From contig CM055093.1 in assembly GCA_029204225.1 (NCBI GenBank), forward strand, positions 25,637,766 through 25,701,765: a stretch of DNA of 64,000 nucleotides. The letters run 5' to 3'. A program made the position numbers and the translations under genes. The stretch comes from Diphasiastrum complanatum. Its lineage: Eukaryota; Streptophyta; Lycopodiopsida; Lycopodiales; Lycopodiaceae. The notes under the pieces were generated by a model. It saw only the letters and a list, made by a program, of their open reading frames with translations, made no database searches and had not been told where the DNA came from. Shown here in pieces: positions 1-9,190 of this stretch (positions are counted from its first letter, which is position 1; the number at the start of each line of letters is the position of its first letter).

Positions 1-618
1 TATCCATATGCAAGCTAGGGTGAGAATGAACTATCAAACCTCAGCTACTCGTGCGTGAAGTTTTTCAAATGGTCACGATCCACCGCCGCCATGCAACGTT
101 AACAGAAACATACTTAAATGAATGTTTAGCTTAAACTCAGCTAATCAGTCTTGTAATCTAATCCAGCATGATAAATGTATCGGATCAGAGACGAAAACAC
201 ACAAAAAAAAATGCAGAGAGAATCTTGAACACAACACTCAGTGAGGTGCATATCAAGGAAGAAAGATAGATCTAGTAGTAGCTAGTTCCATGTGTGAGAA
301 GAGAACACCTCTCTCACGTTGACATGCTGATCTGGGAAATAGGCAGTATATCTTTTTTTTTTTATAATATAGACGAGTACACCCTTTTTTCTCAATATGC
401 AATCTGTGAATGTTGTGATGCTTGTTCAATTCCATCAGTAGATATATTTCCATTATCATTAGACATTATTTGTTATTCATAAACTTATCGTCAGATTAGC
501 AGTAGCTATCTGCTGCTCGGAGGATGACTGATCACGGCTTGAGACAGTAGCCTTAACCGATAGGTCGGCTCCATCTGAGCTCCAACTGGAATCAATCAGA
601 GCTCGATATATTTCCATC
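1..618 (+). mobile_element. 5' LTR (partial) of the old outer Copia element
   Basis: The first ~530 bases match 11455-11990 closely enough to align by eye, with roughly one difference in ten bases, so the two are the LTRs of one old element. The left part of this LTR, about 260 bases by comparison with the 3' copy, lies before the window. The LTR ends near 618, just before a primer-binding site at 621. The last ~80 bases have no match in the 3' copy, which seems to be truncated. Confidence 0.8.
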
Positions 619-620
619 AG

Positions 621-632
621 TGGTATCAGAGT
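621..632 (+). other. Primer-binding site of the outer Copia element
   Basis: TGGTATCAGAGT follows the 5' LTR. It matches, with one change at the end, the TGGTATCAGAGC site that plant Copia elements use to prime reverse transcription from initiator Met-tRNA. It fixes the + orientation of the outer element. Confidence 0.8.
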
Positions 633-732
633 AACCAGATTACTTAGCTCTGTTGGAGCATTCCAACTTCAGAGGGATTCCATCTATGGTATTAGAGCCG
701 AAAGGCTTAATCAAGGCCTTGTCAGAGAGACT

Positions 733-1485
733 ATGGCTTCCATTCACAACATCCAATCAAAGATATGCACAATACTCGAAGCAGATGGATCAAACTTCCT
801 TGCCTAGAAGGTGAAGACATCGTACATCTTAAGAGGAGAATCATTATAGTCATGGGTGGATAGCACCGAAGAGATGCCAGCTAACATAGACAAAGATCTT
901 TGGGAGTGGAAAGAAAAAAATGACAAAGTAGGAGTTGTCATCTCCTCTTCCATCGAAGACAACATTACCCTTGATCACAAAGATCTCACTTGCTTTATCA
1001 GAAAGATGAAGAATCTATTTCTATTACTAAACAATACTGGAGTAGAACATGTAGTCTTGCAAGAAAAGTAGCTGAGTTACCTGCTACGCTCCTTATCTCG
1101 ATCATTCCAGACAACCCGAACATTACTGGCTAAAGATCTTACAATGACATTTGACAAGGTGGTCATTGACATCAAGGAAGAAGTTGAAGCCAAAGAGCAC
1201 TATGACAAGAAGAACGAGTTTGATCAAGTTTTCTACAACAACAAAGACCAGTCGAAGAAAAAGGCTCAACCTATGAGAGAATCGACAAGTAGATCGGATT
1301 AGAACCAGCAAAAACACGAAACTCAAAAAGGCAGATCGAAAGGAAAAAACAAGCAGCAAGGCAATGACAAGAAGACATGCGACAGATGCAAACGTGAAGA
1401 CCGCACAGTGGATAAATGTTGGCTGAATTTAATGATAGAGTGCATAATTGCTACAACAATCCAAGAAACAAGAGGATGTAGAGCA
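733..1485 (+). pseudogene. gag of the outer Copia element (decayed)
   Basis: The frame begins at the ATG at 733 and soon reads residues of the usual Copia gag start (LEADGSNFL), where a Trp codon has become a stop at ~805. Further stops and shifts follow, so no Gag can be made. A cysteine cluster (CDRCKRED then CW, ~1376-1425) is what remains of the zinc knuckle that binds template RNA. Lys-rich sequence before it is typical of the region between the gag core and the knuckle. The protein would have packaged the element RNA in cytoplasmic particles. It belongs with the pol pieces at 1486-1876 and 8313-11180. Confidence 0.7.
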
Positions 1486-1876
1486 GGATGGAAAGCATGA
1501 ACAGCACATCATATGTGGAGGAGCCGAAATCCTCAAAGATGGTTGAGGACCGAGCTAGCAGAAATCCTATTGCTTATCTGTGCATTGAAATATGTGCAAC
1601 ATACACATCCAATATTCAAGACATAGTTTCTGACTCAGGAGCCATGTTGTACTTTGTGATGACAAGGCAGATGATCGTCGATTTTTGACAAATTGACTCC
1701 TCCAGATACATTGTTCTAGGAGATGGATCGCGACATGAGGTGAGCAGCACTGGAGTACTTTGGCTCAACACCAATGGCAGAGACAGAATATTGGATGACA
1801 TCCTGTATGTGTCGGCACTATAGAAAGATCTGCTATCAGTTGCAAGAATAGCAAATGCAGGCATGCATGTGACATT
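1486..1876 (+). pseudogene. Protease region of the outer Copia element, split by insertion
   Basis: The frame after the zinc knuckle holds a degraded aspartic protease. SDSGAMLYFV (~1628-1660) contains the DSG catalytic triad, and further on come ILDDILYVS and LLSVARIANAGMHVTFV, the conserved end of Copia proteases. The reading stops at 1876, where a younger element entered. The sequence resumes after 8312. Several stops (for example TGA near 1687) and shifts show that the host copy was dead or dying apart from the insertion. Confidence 0.75.
1872..1876. repeat. Target-site duplication, left copy (ACATT)
   Basis: ACATT lies directly before the first base of the young element (1877), and the same five bases follow its last base at 8308-8312. 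A 5-bp duplication is what Copia integrases make. It proves both borders of the insertion. Confidence 0.95.
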
Positions 1877-2531
1877 TGTGAAAAATACAGATCCTAAGTG
1901 GATCTAAACTCCAAGATCATTGGCTTGAATGCTTGCACTCCAAACTACATAAGCTAGGAATTGGCAACACATTCTATGCTACCTAGAATGCAAAGAACTT
2001 GATCAAAAAGCATTTATCACAAATGGAAACTTCCATAAACATCAAGTGCGGCCCAAAATAGCATTATACAGTCCATAATACATCAGCCTACCACTTTTGG
2101 AAAGCACCTAAGATCATACACAATAGCTTGAAGACAATACACACAACAATGCTCTCAATGGAGGAAGAAACAATGACAATGATCTATTGATCTCAATGAA
2201 GCATACAAAAGGTTTCTCCAACCTGTTCTCCACGACTTCCCTACTATTTATGGATGAGGAAGATGACTCTCTCTCCTCTCTCTAGAAGGTACTTGACCCT
2301 AGATATTCCCTATATAGGAAAAATAGCTAAAAATGGCTTATATGACCAAAATACATCAAAATGGTCTCATTTTGAAGGGTATGAAGTTTGACACTTCATC
2401 ATACTTAAAAAATACAGTAAATAAAAACATTGTGGCCTGGTTCACACGTGTGAAACTCCAGAACCAAAACTATTTACAATTTTAGCCAATTTAGGCCTCA
2501 AACTAGCTAGGAAATGTTGACAATTTTCACA
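1877..2531 (-). repeat. 3' LTR of the young Copia element
   Basis: This 655-bp LTR is nearly identical to 7653-8307. Its ends are the perfect inverted repeat TGTGAAAA/TTTTCACA. In the direction of transcription it holds the palindrome TTCACACGTGTGAA (2441-2454) about 80 bases from its start and a likely TATA box, CCTATATAGG (2309-2318), about 130 bases further on. The stop codon of gag-pol lies inside its first bases. Confidence 0.95.
2309..2318 (-). promoter_or_regulatory. Likely TATA box in the LTR of the young Copia element
   Basis: CCTATATAGG lies ~215 bases from the start of the LTR in the sense of transcription. The same sequence is in the 5' LTR near 8085-8094, where it would drive the genomic RNA. 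The palindrome at 2441-2454 / 8217-8230 lies upstream, at a distance fit for an enhancer. The start site itself cannot be read from the sequence. Confidence 0.5.
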
Positions 2532-5500
2532 CTCCCTCTTCAACATTGGATGCTAGTTTCAACATAGTCTTTGAGCACATTCCAAGATTAGATCTATGCA
2601 TTAAATATAGGTCCTTTCCCAATGGTTTGGTGAAGATATCAGCCACACACTCCTTTGAAGAGACATGTTGAAGCTCCACCTCTTTGGCAATGACTTGATC
2701 TCTCACAAAATGGTGAGCAATCTCAATGTGCTTGCTCCTTGCATGAAAAACAGGATTGCTTGCCAAGCTTTGGGCTGAAAGGTTATCACAAAGTATGATT
2801 GGAGTCTTCTCTGGTTCCAGCAAGTGAAGATCCAATAACATCCTCTTGATCCAAAGAATCTCCTTGGTGCATGTTGTTAATGCCTTGTACTCGGCTTCGG
2901 TGGAAGATAGAGAGATAGTTGGTTGCTTCTTTGATAGCCATGAGACCACTCCATCTCCAAGATAGATTGCAAAGGCACTTGTTGACTTCCTATCCATTTG
3001 ATCACCTGCAAAATCTGAATCTGAAAATCCACAAAGGTTAGGTGTAGTACCTCCATACAAGATGCCAAAATCTCTAGATCCCGAGATGTATCTAAGTACT
3101 CTCTTTCCTAGCTTCCAATGAGCCTCACTAGGATCTTGCATAAATTGACTTAGTTTACCAACCACAAAGCTTAGATCAGGTCTTGTGATGGTTAACCATA
3201 TAAGAGATCCTATTAGCTTTCTATAGAGAGTAATGTCCTTGAAGGATCTTTCATTACTTCTTGTAGTTAGCTTTACATTTGATTCCATAGGAGTAGAAAC
3301 AACTTTACAATCTTCCATATGAAACCTTTTTAGAATAGAGTTAACATACTTTTCTTGACATATGAATGTAGATTTAGAAGTTCTAATAATCTCTATTCCT
3401 AAGATATAATGAAGTTTACCAAGATCTTGAATTTCAAACTCTCTTTTGAGTGCCATCTTGATTTCATCTATATCTAGATTGTTACCACCACTTAAGATAA
3501 TGTCATCAACATAGATCAAAAGTAAAGTGATATCATTTTCATTCAATCTAAAGTAGAGAGAATGATCATACTCACTCATAACAAAGTTTTGAGAAAGTAA
3601 GAAGGAATTGAGCTTAGCATACCAACTCCTTGGTGCTTGCTTTAGCCCATACAAACTCTTTTGGAGATAGCACACATGATTAGGCTCATCATGTGAAACA
3701 TAGCCCTCGGGTTGCTCCATGTAAATATCTTCTTCAAGATCACCATTCAAGAAGGCATTAGTAACATCCATTTGCCACATATCCCAATCATAAAGAGTTG
3801 CAAGAGAGATTAGGATTCGAATAGTTACCATCTTTGCCACGGGTGCAAAGGTCTCATCATAGTCAATACCATATTCTTGAGCATACCCCTTTGCCACCAA
3901 CCTTGCCTTGTACTTGTTGATTGATCCATCTTGATTTGTCTTGATCTTGAAGATCCACTTACAACCAATTGCCTTCTTGTCCTTTGGAAGCTTTACCAAC
4001 CTCCATGTGTTGCTTTTGATGAGTGCTTGATGCTCATGATCCATGGCTTGGATCCATTCCTTCTTTTGAATTGCTTCACCTACACAAGTTGGTTCATCAA
4101 AAGAGGTAAGAAAAGCAAGGTTAGAGTTGTCCACCACTTGCATTCCTTTTTCATCATAGGTTAGCCTTGATGGCTTAGCCCTTTGCCTTTGAGTCTTCCT
4201 TGAAGTTTGCTTTGGAGTGGCATCTCCATCTTCATCCAAGACATCTTGCACATCATGATGATTAGTAGGCACATCAACATCAACATCAACAACATTGGAA
4301 ACATTCTCTTCATGAAAGATGACATCCCTACTTATGACAACTTTCTTTGTAGAAGGAATGTACACTTTGTAAGCCTTGCTTACTTCACTATAGCCAACAA
4401 ACACACCCTTCTTTGATGAAGGATCTTCTTTAGTTCTATCATCAAGTGTGATATTGACAAAACATGTACATCCAAAGATCCTACAATGCTTGACACTCGG
4501 CCTTCTACCATAAAGAACCTCATGAGGAGTTTTACCATCCAAGGAAGCACTTGTCCATCTATTACATAGATAGTTAGCACATGCTAAAGCTTCCCCCCAA
4601 AAAGACTTAGCAAGATTAGCATGTAGTCTCATTGCCTTGGCACATTCACAAAGGGTTCTATTCTTCCTCTCGGCCACTCCATTCTGTTGTGGAGTCCTAG
4701 GACTAGACATCTCCCTCTTAATCCCATGTGCTATACAAAAGTCTTTGAACCTATTTGAGGTGTATTCCCCTCCATTATCAGATCTTAAGCATTTGATCTT
4801 TGTATTGAATTGGTTTTCCATTTCATTCTTGAACTTGACAAATGCAGCAAACACTTCATCCTTACTTTTAAGAAGATAGATCCAAGTATACCTACTAAAG
4901 TCATCAATGAAAGTTGCATACATCTTTGCCCCACCATTGCTAGTTGTACTAGAAGAATGAATATCAGAATGCACAAGTTGAAAAGCTTCTTTAGATCTAG
5001 AAGTAGATCTAGAATAAGCAAATCTATGAGATTTGGACAAGGCACAATGTTCACAAACACTATTGTTTGCAACAAGACTTTTAGGGAGACCAAGAACAAG
5101 CTCTTTCTTTTCCATTACCTCCAAAGATTTGAAGTTGGGATGGCCCAACCTCTTGTGCCAAACTTCTTGGTTTGTCAATTGCTCCCTAGCCATACATCCT
5201 TCATGATTAGAGATCACACATGCATCAAGCTTGAAAAGTTTACCATGCCTCCTACCTTGAGCAATCAAGGATCCACATTTACTTATCAAACATGCATCTC
5301 CAATGAACTCCACATCAAGTCCTTTGTCAATCATTTGACTTACACTAAGCAAATTCTTAGTGATTGAAGGAATGTACAAAACATTTTCAAGATTTGCTTT
5401 CCTATTTGTTGAAAGGGAAATAGGAATAGTGCCTATGCCTTTGATGTCACATTGACCATCATTTGCAGTGTTGATGATGTTACCTTCTCCCTCATAAGAC

Positions 5501-6480
5501 AATAAGGATGTAAAGTATTCCTTATGTCTTGTCATGTGAGATGAGGCTCCACTATCAATCCACCAAGGATCATTATCATCTATGTTGGCTAACAAACTTG
5601 AAGTCATAACAAGTGATTCACATGTGTTATGTTCTTCCTCATCTATTGTAAGATTTCCTTGCCTCTCTCCTTGCTCTCTTTTCTTCTTATAACATTCATT
5701 TGCAAAATGACCTTTTATCCCACAATAAAAGCACTTGAACTTTGACTTATTGTTCTTAGTAGAAGAGGAAGAGGAAGAGTGATCATCATGATCAAAGTTA
5801 CCACCTTTGGACCATTTCCCTTTGCCTTTACCTTTGCCCTTGAATTTGCCTTTTGTGAAGAAAGCCTCTTCACCTCCACCTTGCAAGGATGCACCATCAA
5901 GCTTTGATTGCAACCTATGTTCTTCAGCCAATAAGATTTCTTGCAAGTCAACCACACTTGGCAAGACTCTTTGAATGGCAAAACTTTGCACAAGGTTAGC
6001 ATGTTCATTTAGCAAACCATTCAACATAACTTGGACTATTTCACCATCTTTTATGTTCTCATCAATGCATGCTAAATCATCACTTAGGGACTTAACTCTC
6101 AAGATAAATGCATGAGCACTTTCACCCTCTCTTTGCCTACTAGAAAATATTTGTCTCCTTAGGGTCAATACCCTAGATGTGGACTTTGATTCAAAGAGCT
6201 TCTTTAAGGCATTCCATGCCTCACTTGCACTTTGACACTTTCCAACTTCCTTGAGAAGTTCATTTGTAACATTCATTTTAATGATATGAAGAGCCCTTTT
6301 GGCCTTCTTATCAAACCTTTGTTGCTCTTGAAGTGTGAGAGGTCTCTCTTCAATTTCTGCAACTATGTCCATGAGTTCATTCAACTCAAGTAAGGACTCC
6401 ATCCTCACTTTCCAAGTAGAGTAGTTTGATGAACTCAACCTTTCACTAGACTCTAGCATGATCCCACCATTGGAAGCCAT
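2527..6480 (-). CDS. Gag-Pol polyprotein of the young Copia element, 1317 aa
   Basis: This single uninterrupted frame encodes the whole retrotransposon polyprotein. Seen in order: a gag core (~10-200), a CCHC zinc knuckle (C250, C253, H258, C263), an aspartic protease with DSG at 309-311, a GAG-pre-integrase zinc motif (H442, H447, C476, C479), and an integrase core with D506, D568 and E604 (35 residues between the last two). Reverse transcriptase follows with QMDV (D905) and YVDD (990-993), then RNase H with D1154, E1195 or E1197, and D1232, and the DIFTKPL tail near 1281. The length is normal for plant Copia. The start ATG (6478-6480) opens the conserved MASNGG gag start. The last codon GTG spans the LTR border and the TGA stop comes from the LTR itself. 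No frameshift separates gag from pol, so the Gag:Pol ratio would have to be set otherwise, for example by splicing. Confidence 0.97.
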   Translation of the reverse strand: MASNGGIMLESSERLSSSNYSTWKVRMESLLELNELMDIVAEIEERPLTLQEQQRFDKKAKRALHIIKMNVTNELLKEVGKCQSASEAWNALKKLFESKSTSRVLTLRRQIFSSRQREGESAHAFILRVKSLSDDLACIDENIKDGEIVQVMLNGLLNEHANLVQSFAIQRVLPSVVDLQEILLAEEHRLQSKLDGASLQGGGEEAFFTKGKFKGKGKGKGKWSKGGNFDHDDHSSSSSSTKNNKSKFKCFYCGIKGHFANECYKKKREQGERQGNLTIDEEEHNTCESLVMTSSLLANIDDNDPWWIDSGASSHMTRHKEYFTSLLSYEGEGNIINTANDGQCDIKGIGTIPISLSTNRKANLENVLYIPSITKNLLSVSQMIDKGLDVEFIGDACLISKCGSLIAQGRRHGKLFKLDACVISNHEGCMAREQLTNQEVWHKRLGHPNFKSLEVMEKKELVLGLPKSLVANNSVCEHCALSKSHRFAYSRSTSRSKEAFQLVHSDIHSSSTTSNGGAKMYATFIDDFSRYTWIYLLKSKDEVFAAFVKFKNEMENQFNTKIKCLRSDNGGEYTSNRFKDFCIAHGIKREMSSPRTPQQNGVAERKNRTLCECAKAMRLHANLAKSFWGEALACANYLCNRWTSASLDGKTPHEVLYGRRPSVKHCRIFGCTCFVNITLDDRTKEDPSSKKGVFVGYSEVSKAYKVYIPSTKKVVISRDVIFHEENVSNVVDVDVDVPTNHHDVQDVLDEDGDATPKQTSRKTQRQRAKPSRLTYDEKGMQVVDNSNLAFLTSFDEPTCVGEAIQKKEWIQAMDHEHQALIKSNTWRLVKLPKDKKAIGCKWIFKIKTNQDGSINKYKARLVAKGYAQEYGIDYDETFAPVAKMVTIRILISLATLYDWDMWQMDVTNAFLNGDLEEDIYMEQPEGYVSHDEPNHVCYLQKSLYGLKQAPRSWYAKLNSFLLSQNFVMSEYDHSLYFRLNENDITLLLIYVDDIILSGGNNLDIDEIKMALKREFEIQDLGKLHYILGIEIIRTSKSTFICQEKYVNSILKRFHMEDCKVVSTPMESNVKLTTRSNERSFKDITLYRKLIGSLIWLTITRPDLSFVVGKLSQFMQDPSEAHWKLGKRVLRYISGSRDFGILYGGTTPNLCGFSDSDFAGDQMDRKSTSAFAIYLGDGVVSWLSKKQPTISLSSTEAEYKALTTCTKEILWIKRMLLDLHLLEPEKTPIILCDNLSAQSLASNPVFHARSKHIEIAHHFVRDQVIAKEVELQHVSSKECVADIFTKPLGKDLYLMHRSNLGMCSKTMLKLASNVEEGV
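2532..2544 (-). other. Polypurine tract of the young Copia element
   Basis: On the - strand the bases before the 3' LTR read GTTGAAGAGGGAG. This purine-rich stretch would prime plus-strand DNA synthesis. It is also coding, giving the last residues (VEEG) of the polyprotein. Confidence 0.85.
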
Positions 6481-6689
6481 GATTCTAATGTTTCTTCAAC
6501 TTTTAGGTTCTGTCCTAAAGCACTTAGCACTCACTTTTCTCTCAACAAATGATAGATAAAGAGATCTATGAAGATTTAGGACCCTAAAACACTTCTATCT
6601 TGAACCTAGATGGTTTCCAAGCATAGAAAGGAAGATTGAAACACATGCAACACTTTGCACACACTAAGAATGGATTACAAAATCAAACC

Positions 6690-7125
6690 AACCTGAACAC
6701 ACTCTTGCTTAAGCTCTCAAACTTTCCAGCAAGTGACCAAATCAAGTTATGGTGTGAAGAGTTACTTGCATTCTTAGAAAATACCCAAAACTAGGATGCC
6801 AAGATTACCTAGTAATGAACAAACTTGATCAACATATGATCAACACACTAAGATATTGATTCAACCTGTAAAACCACATGTAAACCACACTTCTAAAAGT
6901 TTATAAACTCCAGCAAGTGATAAATACAAGATTTAGAGGTGAATGAATGAGCACACTTAGTGAATCACGAGACTAGCTTCACTATCTTGTCAAATCTTGG
7001 TGTTTAGATGTAGATCTAAGATCACTTCACATGAGAATGTTCCTCAACCTGTTAAGAACCTGAAAACACACTTGCATAATGGTTAACACCTTCCAGCAAA
7101 TGCTCCAATCAAATTACATAAGGAG
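6690..7125 (-). repeat. Degenerate ~175-bp tandem repeats in the leader of the young Copia element
   Basis: Three diverged units start near 6693, 6864 and 7045, each with CAACCTG followed ~45 bases later by a CCAGCAA block and an AGAGTTACTT- or AGAGGTGAAT-like stretch. They occupy the untranslated leader between primer site and gag start. No frame runs through them. They may serve RNA packaging, translation control or simple length change of the leader. Confidence 0.6.
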
Positions 7126-7640
7126 AGTTACTTACATGCTCAACAAAGTACACCAAAAATTATGCCAAAATTGATGACAATCTTTACAATATGCTCTTCA
7201 CAATGGAGCTTACAATATGTTCACCCAAAAAAGGGGATCTTTCATCCAAATGGGAGCTTTGCTCAGCCTTTAGGAGAATTACAACTCACTCAAAAGAGCA
7301 TTTGTCATCCACTTAAGGAGAAGTTTCATCCACTTAAGGAGAGTGTTCATCCAAGAATGGAGATTGTCAACAATAGGATTGAAAAGAACATTGTTAGTAT
7401 TGAATATGCACAAGCCTCACAATCACAAATGATTAGGTGTTATGATCTGATCCAAAATAGTTTCTTTTCAGCCTCTGATCTTCAATAGACCTGAAATATG
7501 CTTTTGATCCACAAGTTCAACTCACAAAACAAAGGTTAGTAAGATTTGATCAACAAAGCAATGCAAAATCATGCTAGAACTTGATCAAACATCCAAATAT
7601 CACCAAAAATGGAATACTTACTGTAAATAGAAGCCAACCA
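7126..7640 (-). other. Leader of the young Copia element with short ATCCACTTAAGGAGA-like repeats
   Basis: This is untranslated leader between the primer site and the ~175-bp repeats. On the + strand it shows short repeated phrases (CATCCACTTAAGGAGA at ~7310 and ~7328, plus related TTCATCCAA blocks). A 108-codon open frame on the + strand here has no recognisable domain and is antisense to the element, so it is not taken as a gene. Confidence 0.5.
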
Positions 7641-7652
7641 GCTCTGATACCA
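7641..7652 (-). other. Primer-binding site of the young Copia element
   Basis: The reverse complement of these bases is TGGTATCAGAGC, matching the 3' end of plant initiator Met-tRNA. It abuts the 5' LTR with no spacer, as is usual for this group. Confidence 0.95.
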
Positions 7653-8307
7653 TGTGAAAAATACAGATCCTAAGTGGATCTAAACTCCAAGATCATTGGC
7701 TTGAATGCTTGCACTCCAAACTACATAAGCTAGGAATTGGCAACACATTCTATGCTACCTAGAATGCAAAGAACTTGATCAAAAAGCATTTATCACAAAT
7801 GGAAACTTCCATAAACATCAAGTGCGGCCCAAAATAGCATTATACAGTCCATAATACATCAGCCTACCACTTTTGGAAAGCACCTAAGATCATACACAAT
7901 AGCTTGAAGACAATACACACAACAATGCTCTCAATGGAGGAAGAAACAATGACAATGATCTATTGATCTCAATGAAGCATACAAAAGGTTTCTCCAACCT
8001 GTTCTCCACGACTTCCCTACTATTTATGGATGAGGAAGATGACTCTCTCTCCTCTCTCTAGAAGGTACTTGACCCTAGATATTCCCTATATAGGAAAAAT
8101 AGCTAAAAATGGCTTATATGACCAAAATACATCAAAATGGTCTCATTTTGAAGGGTATGAAGTTTGACACTTCATCATACTGAAAAAATACAGTAAATAA
8201 AAACATTGTGGCCTGGTTCACACGTGTGAAACTCCAGAACCAAAACTATTTACAATTTTAGCCAATTTAGGCCTCAAACTAGCTAGGAAATGTTGACAAT
8301 TTTCACA
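7653..8307 (-). repeat. 5' LTR of the young Copia element
   Basis: This is the second 655-bp LTR, with the same ends, TATA box and palindrome as the copy at 1877-2531. One substitution between the two was seen by eye. The LTRs of a new insertion are identical, so this small difference dates the insertion as recent. Confidence 0.95.
8217..8230. promoter_or_regulatory. Palindrome TTCACACGTGTGAA in the 5' LTR of the young element
   Basis: This perfect 14-bp palindrome is centred on CACGTG, the G-box bound by plant bZIP and bHLH proteins. It lies upstream of the LTR TATA box. Identical copies are at 2441-2454, 18630-18643, 24127-24140 and 63663-63676, all in LTR or LTR-like DNA. An enhancer role is inferred, not shown. 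Confidence 0.6.
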
Positions 8308-8312
8308 ACATT
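8308..8312. repeat. Target-site duplication, right copy (ACATT)
   Basis: This ACATT directly follows the end of the young element and equals 1872-1876. After it the broken frame of the outer element resumes. Confidence 0.95.
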
Positions 8313-9190
8313 CATAGATCAAACATGCAATGTGATTGATGCCACCTCCAACACTCTCGTCATGCAAGGTAGATAAAAAAGAAACCTATATCATTTGAAG
8401 GTACGCCTACCGATAGAGTAGGCTCATCAAGTCCGTGAGTTTACAAACTTTTTGTGGCACAAGAGACTATGCCACATGAACCCACTGGCACTGTACAAGG
8501 CAAGCCAAAGTAACGCATTCACAAGAGTGAGCATCAGAGATGCAAACCTGACATCATGTGATGCATGCAAGAAAGAGAAGATGTCACGTACGCACTTCAC
8601 GAAGGATTCCTTCAGAGCGATGGAACTTCTAGAACTGATATACTTAGACATCTGTGGACCCTTTGATGTACTATCTATCGGAGGATCAAGATACTACATC
8701 ACCTTTATTGATGAATACAATAAGTTTGCTGTATTCTACTTCATTCACAACAAATCTGAAGCTCTTGATAAGTTTACAGAATATGTGAACTGGGTTGAGA
8801 AATGGACTGAAAAGAAAGTCAAGTAGATCAAGACTGACAGAGGAGGAGAGTACATCTCCAACCAATTTGCCAAATTTTATAAAAGTTGAGGCATTCTTCA
8901 CAAGAAGAGAGCAGCCTATACAACACAACATAATGGTGTGGCGGAGAGGAAGAACATAACTCTCATGGAAGTTGCAAGATCCATGATGGCCTACTCAAAG
9001 GTATCAAGATCATTATGGGCTGTTGAGATAGTAGCTATAGCCGCCTAACTACAGAATAGGACAAACAAGTCAAGCATTGCTCACACTACCCCACATGAGG
9101 TATGGTGGAGAAGCAAGTCAAATCTGGCTCACATTCGAATCTTAGGATGTGTAGCATATGCACACATACCAAATAAGAAGAGGAAGAAGC
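8313..9190 (+). pseudogene. Integrase region of the outer Copia element
   Basis: Past the insertion the old frame resumes. WHKRLCHMN (~8452) and CDACKKEK (~8553) form the pre-integrase zinc motif. The core follows with YLDICGPF (first Asp, ~8645), TDRGGEY (second Asp, ~8835) and QHNGVAERKN (Glu, ~8925-8955), so all three DDE residues are still visible. In-frame stops at ~8824 (TAG), 8888 (TGA) and 9046 (TAA) break it. The enzyme would have joined element cDNA to host DNA. Confidence 0.85.

Larger units (their letters stand above)
1877..8307 (-). mobile_element. Young, intact Ty1/Copia LTR retrotransposon nested in an older one
   Basis: The element is 6431 bp with two 655-bp LTRs, each starting TGTGAAAA and ending TTTTCACA. 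I saw one difference between the LTRs (T at ~2406, G at the equivalent ~8182). It has a perfect primer-binding site next to the 5' LTR, a purine tract next to the 3' LTR, a 5-bp target duplication, and one unbroken gag-pol frame with all catalytic residues. These features together suggest a recent insertion that may still be able to move. It is transcribed on the - strand and sits inside the protease region of an old + strand Copia copy. Domain order gag-PR-IN-RT-RH makes it Copia rather than Gypsy. Confidence 0.97.

Noticed and set aside
4810-5367. A 185-codon open frame on the + strand
   Set aside because: It is antisense to the integrase region of the intact gag-pol frame and has no known domain, so it is a shadow frame.
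7162-7488. A 108-codon open frame on the + strand in the leader of the young element
   Set aside because: It is antisense to the element, made of short repeated phrases, and lacks any recognised domain.
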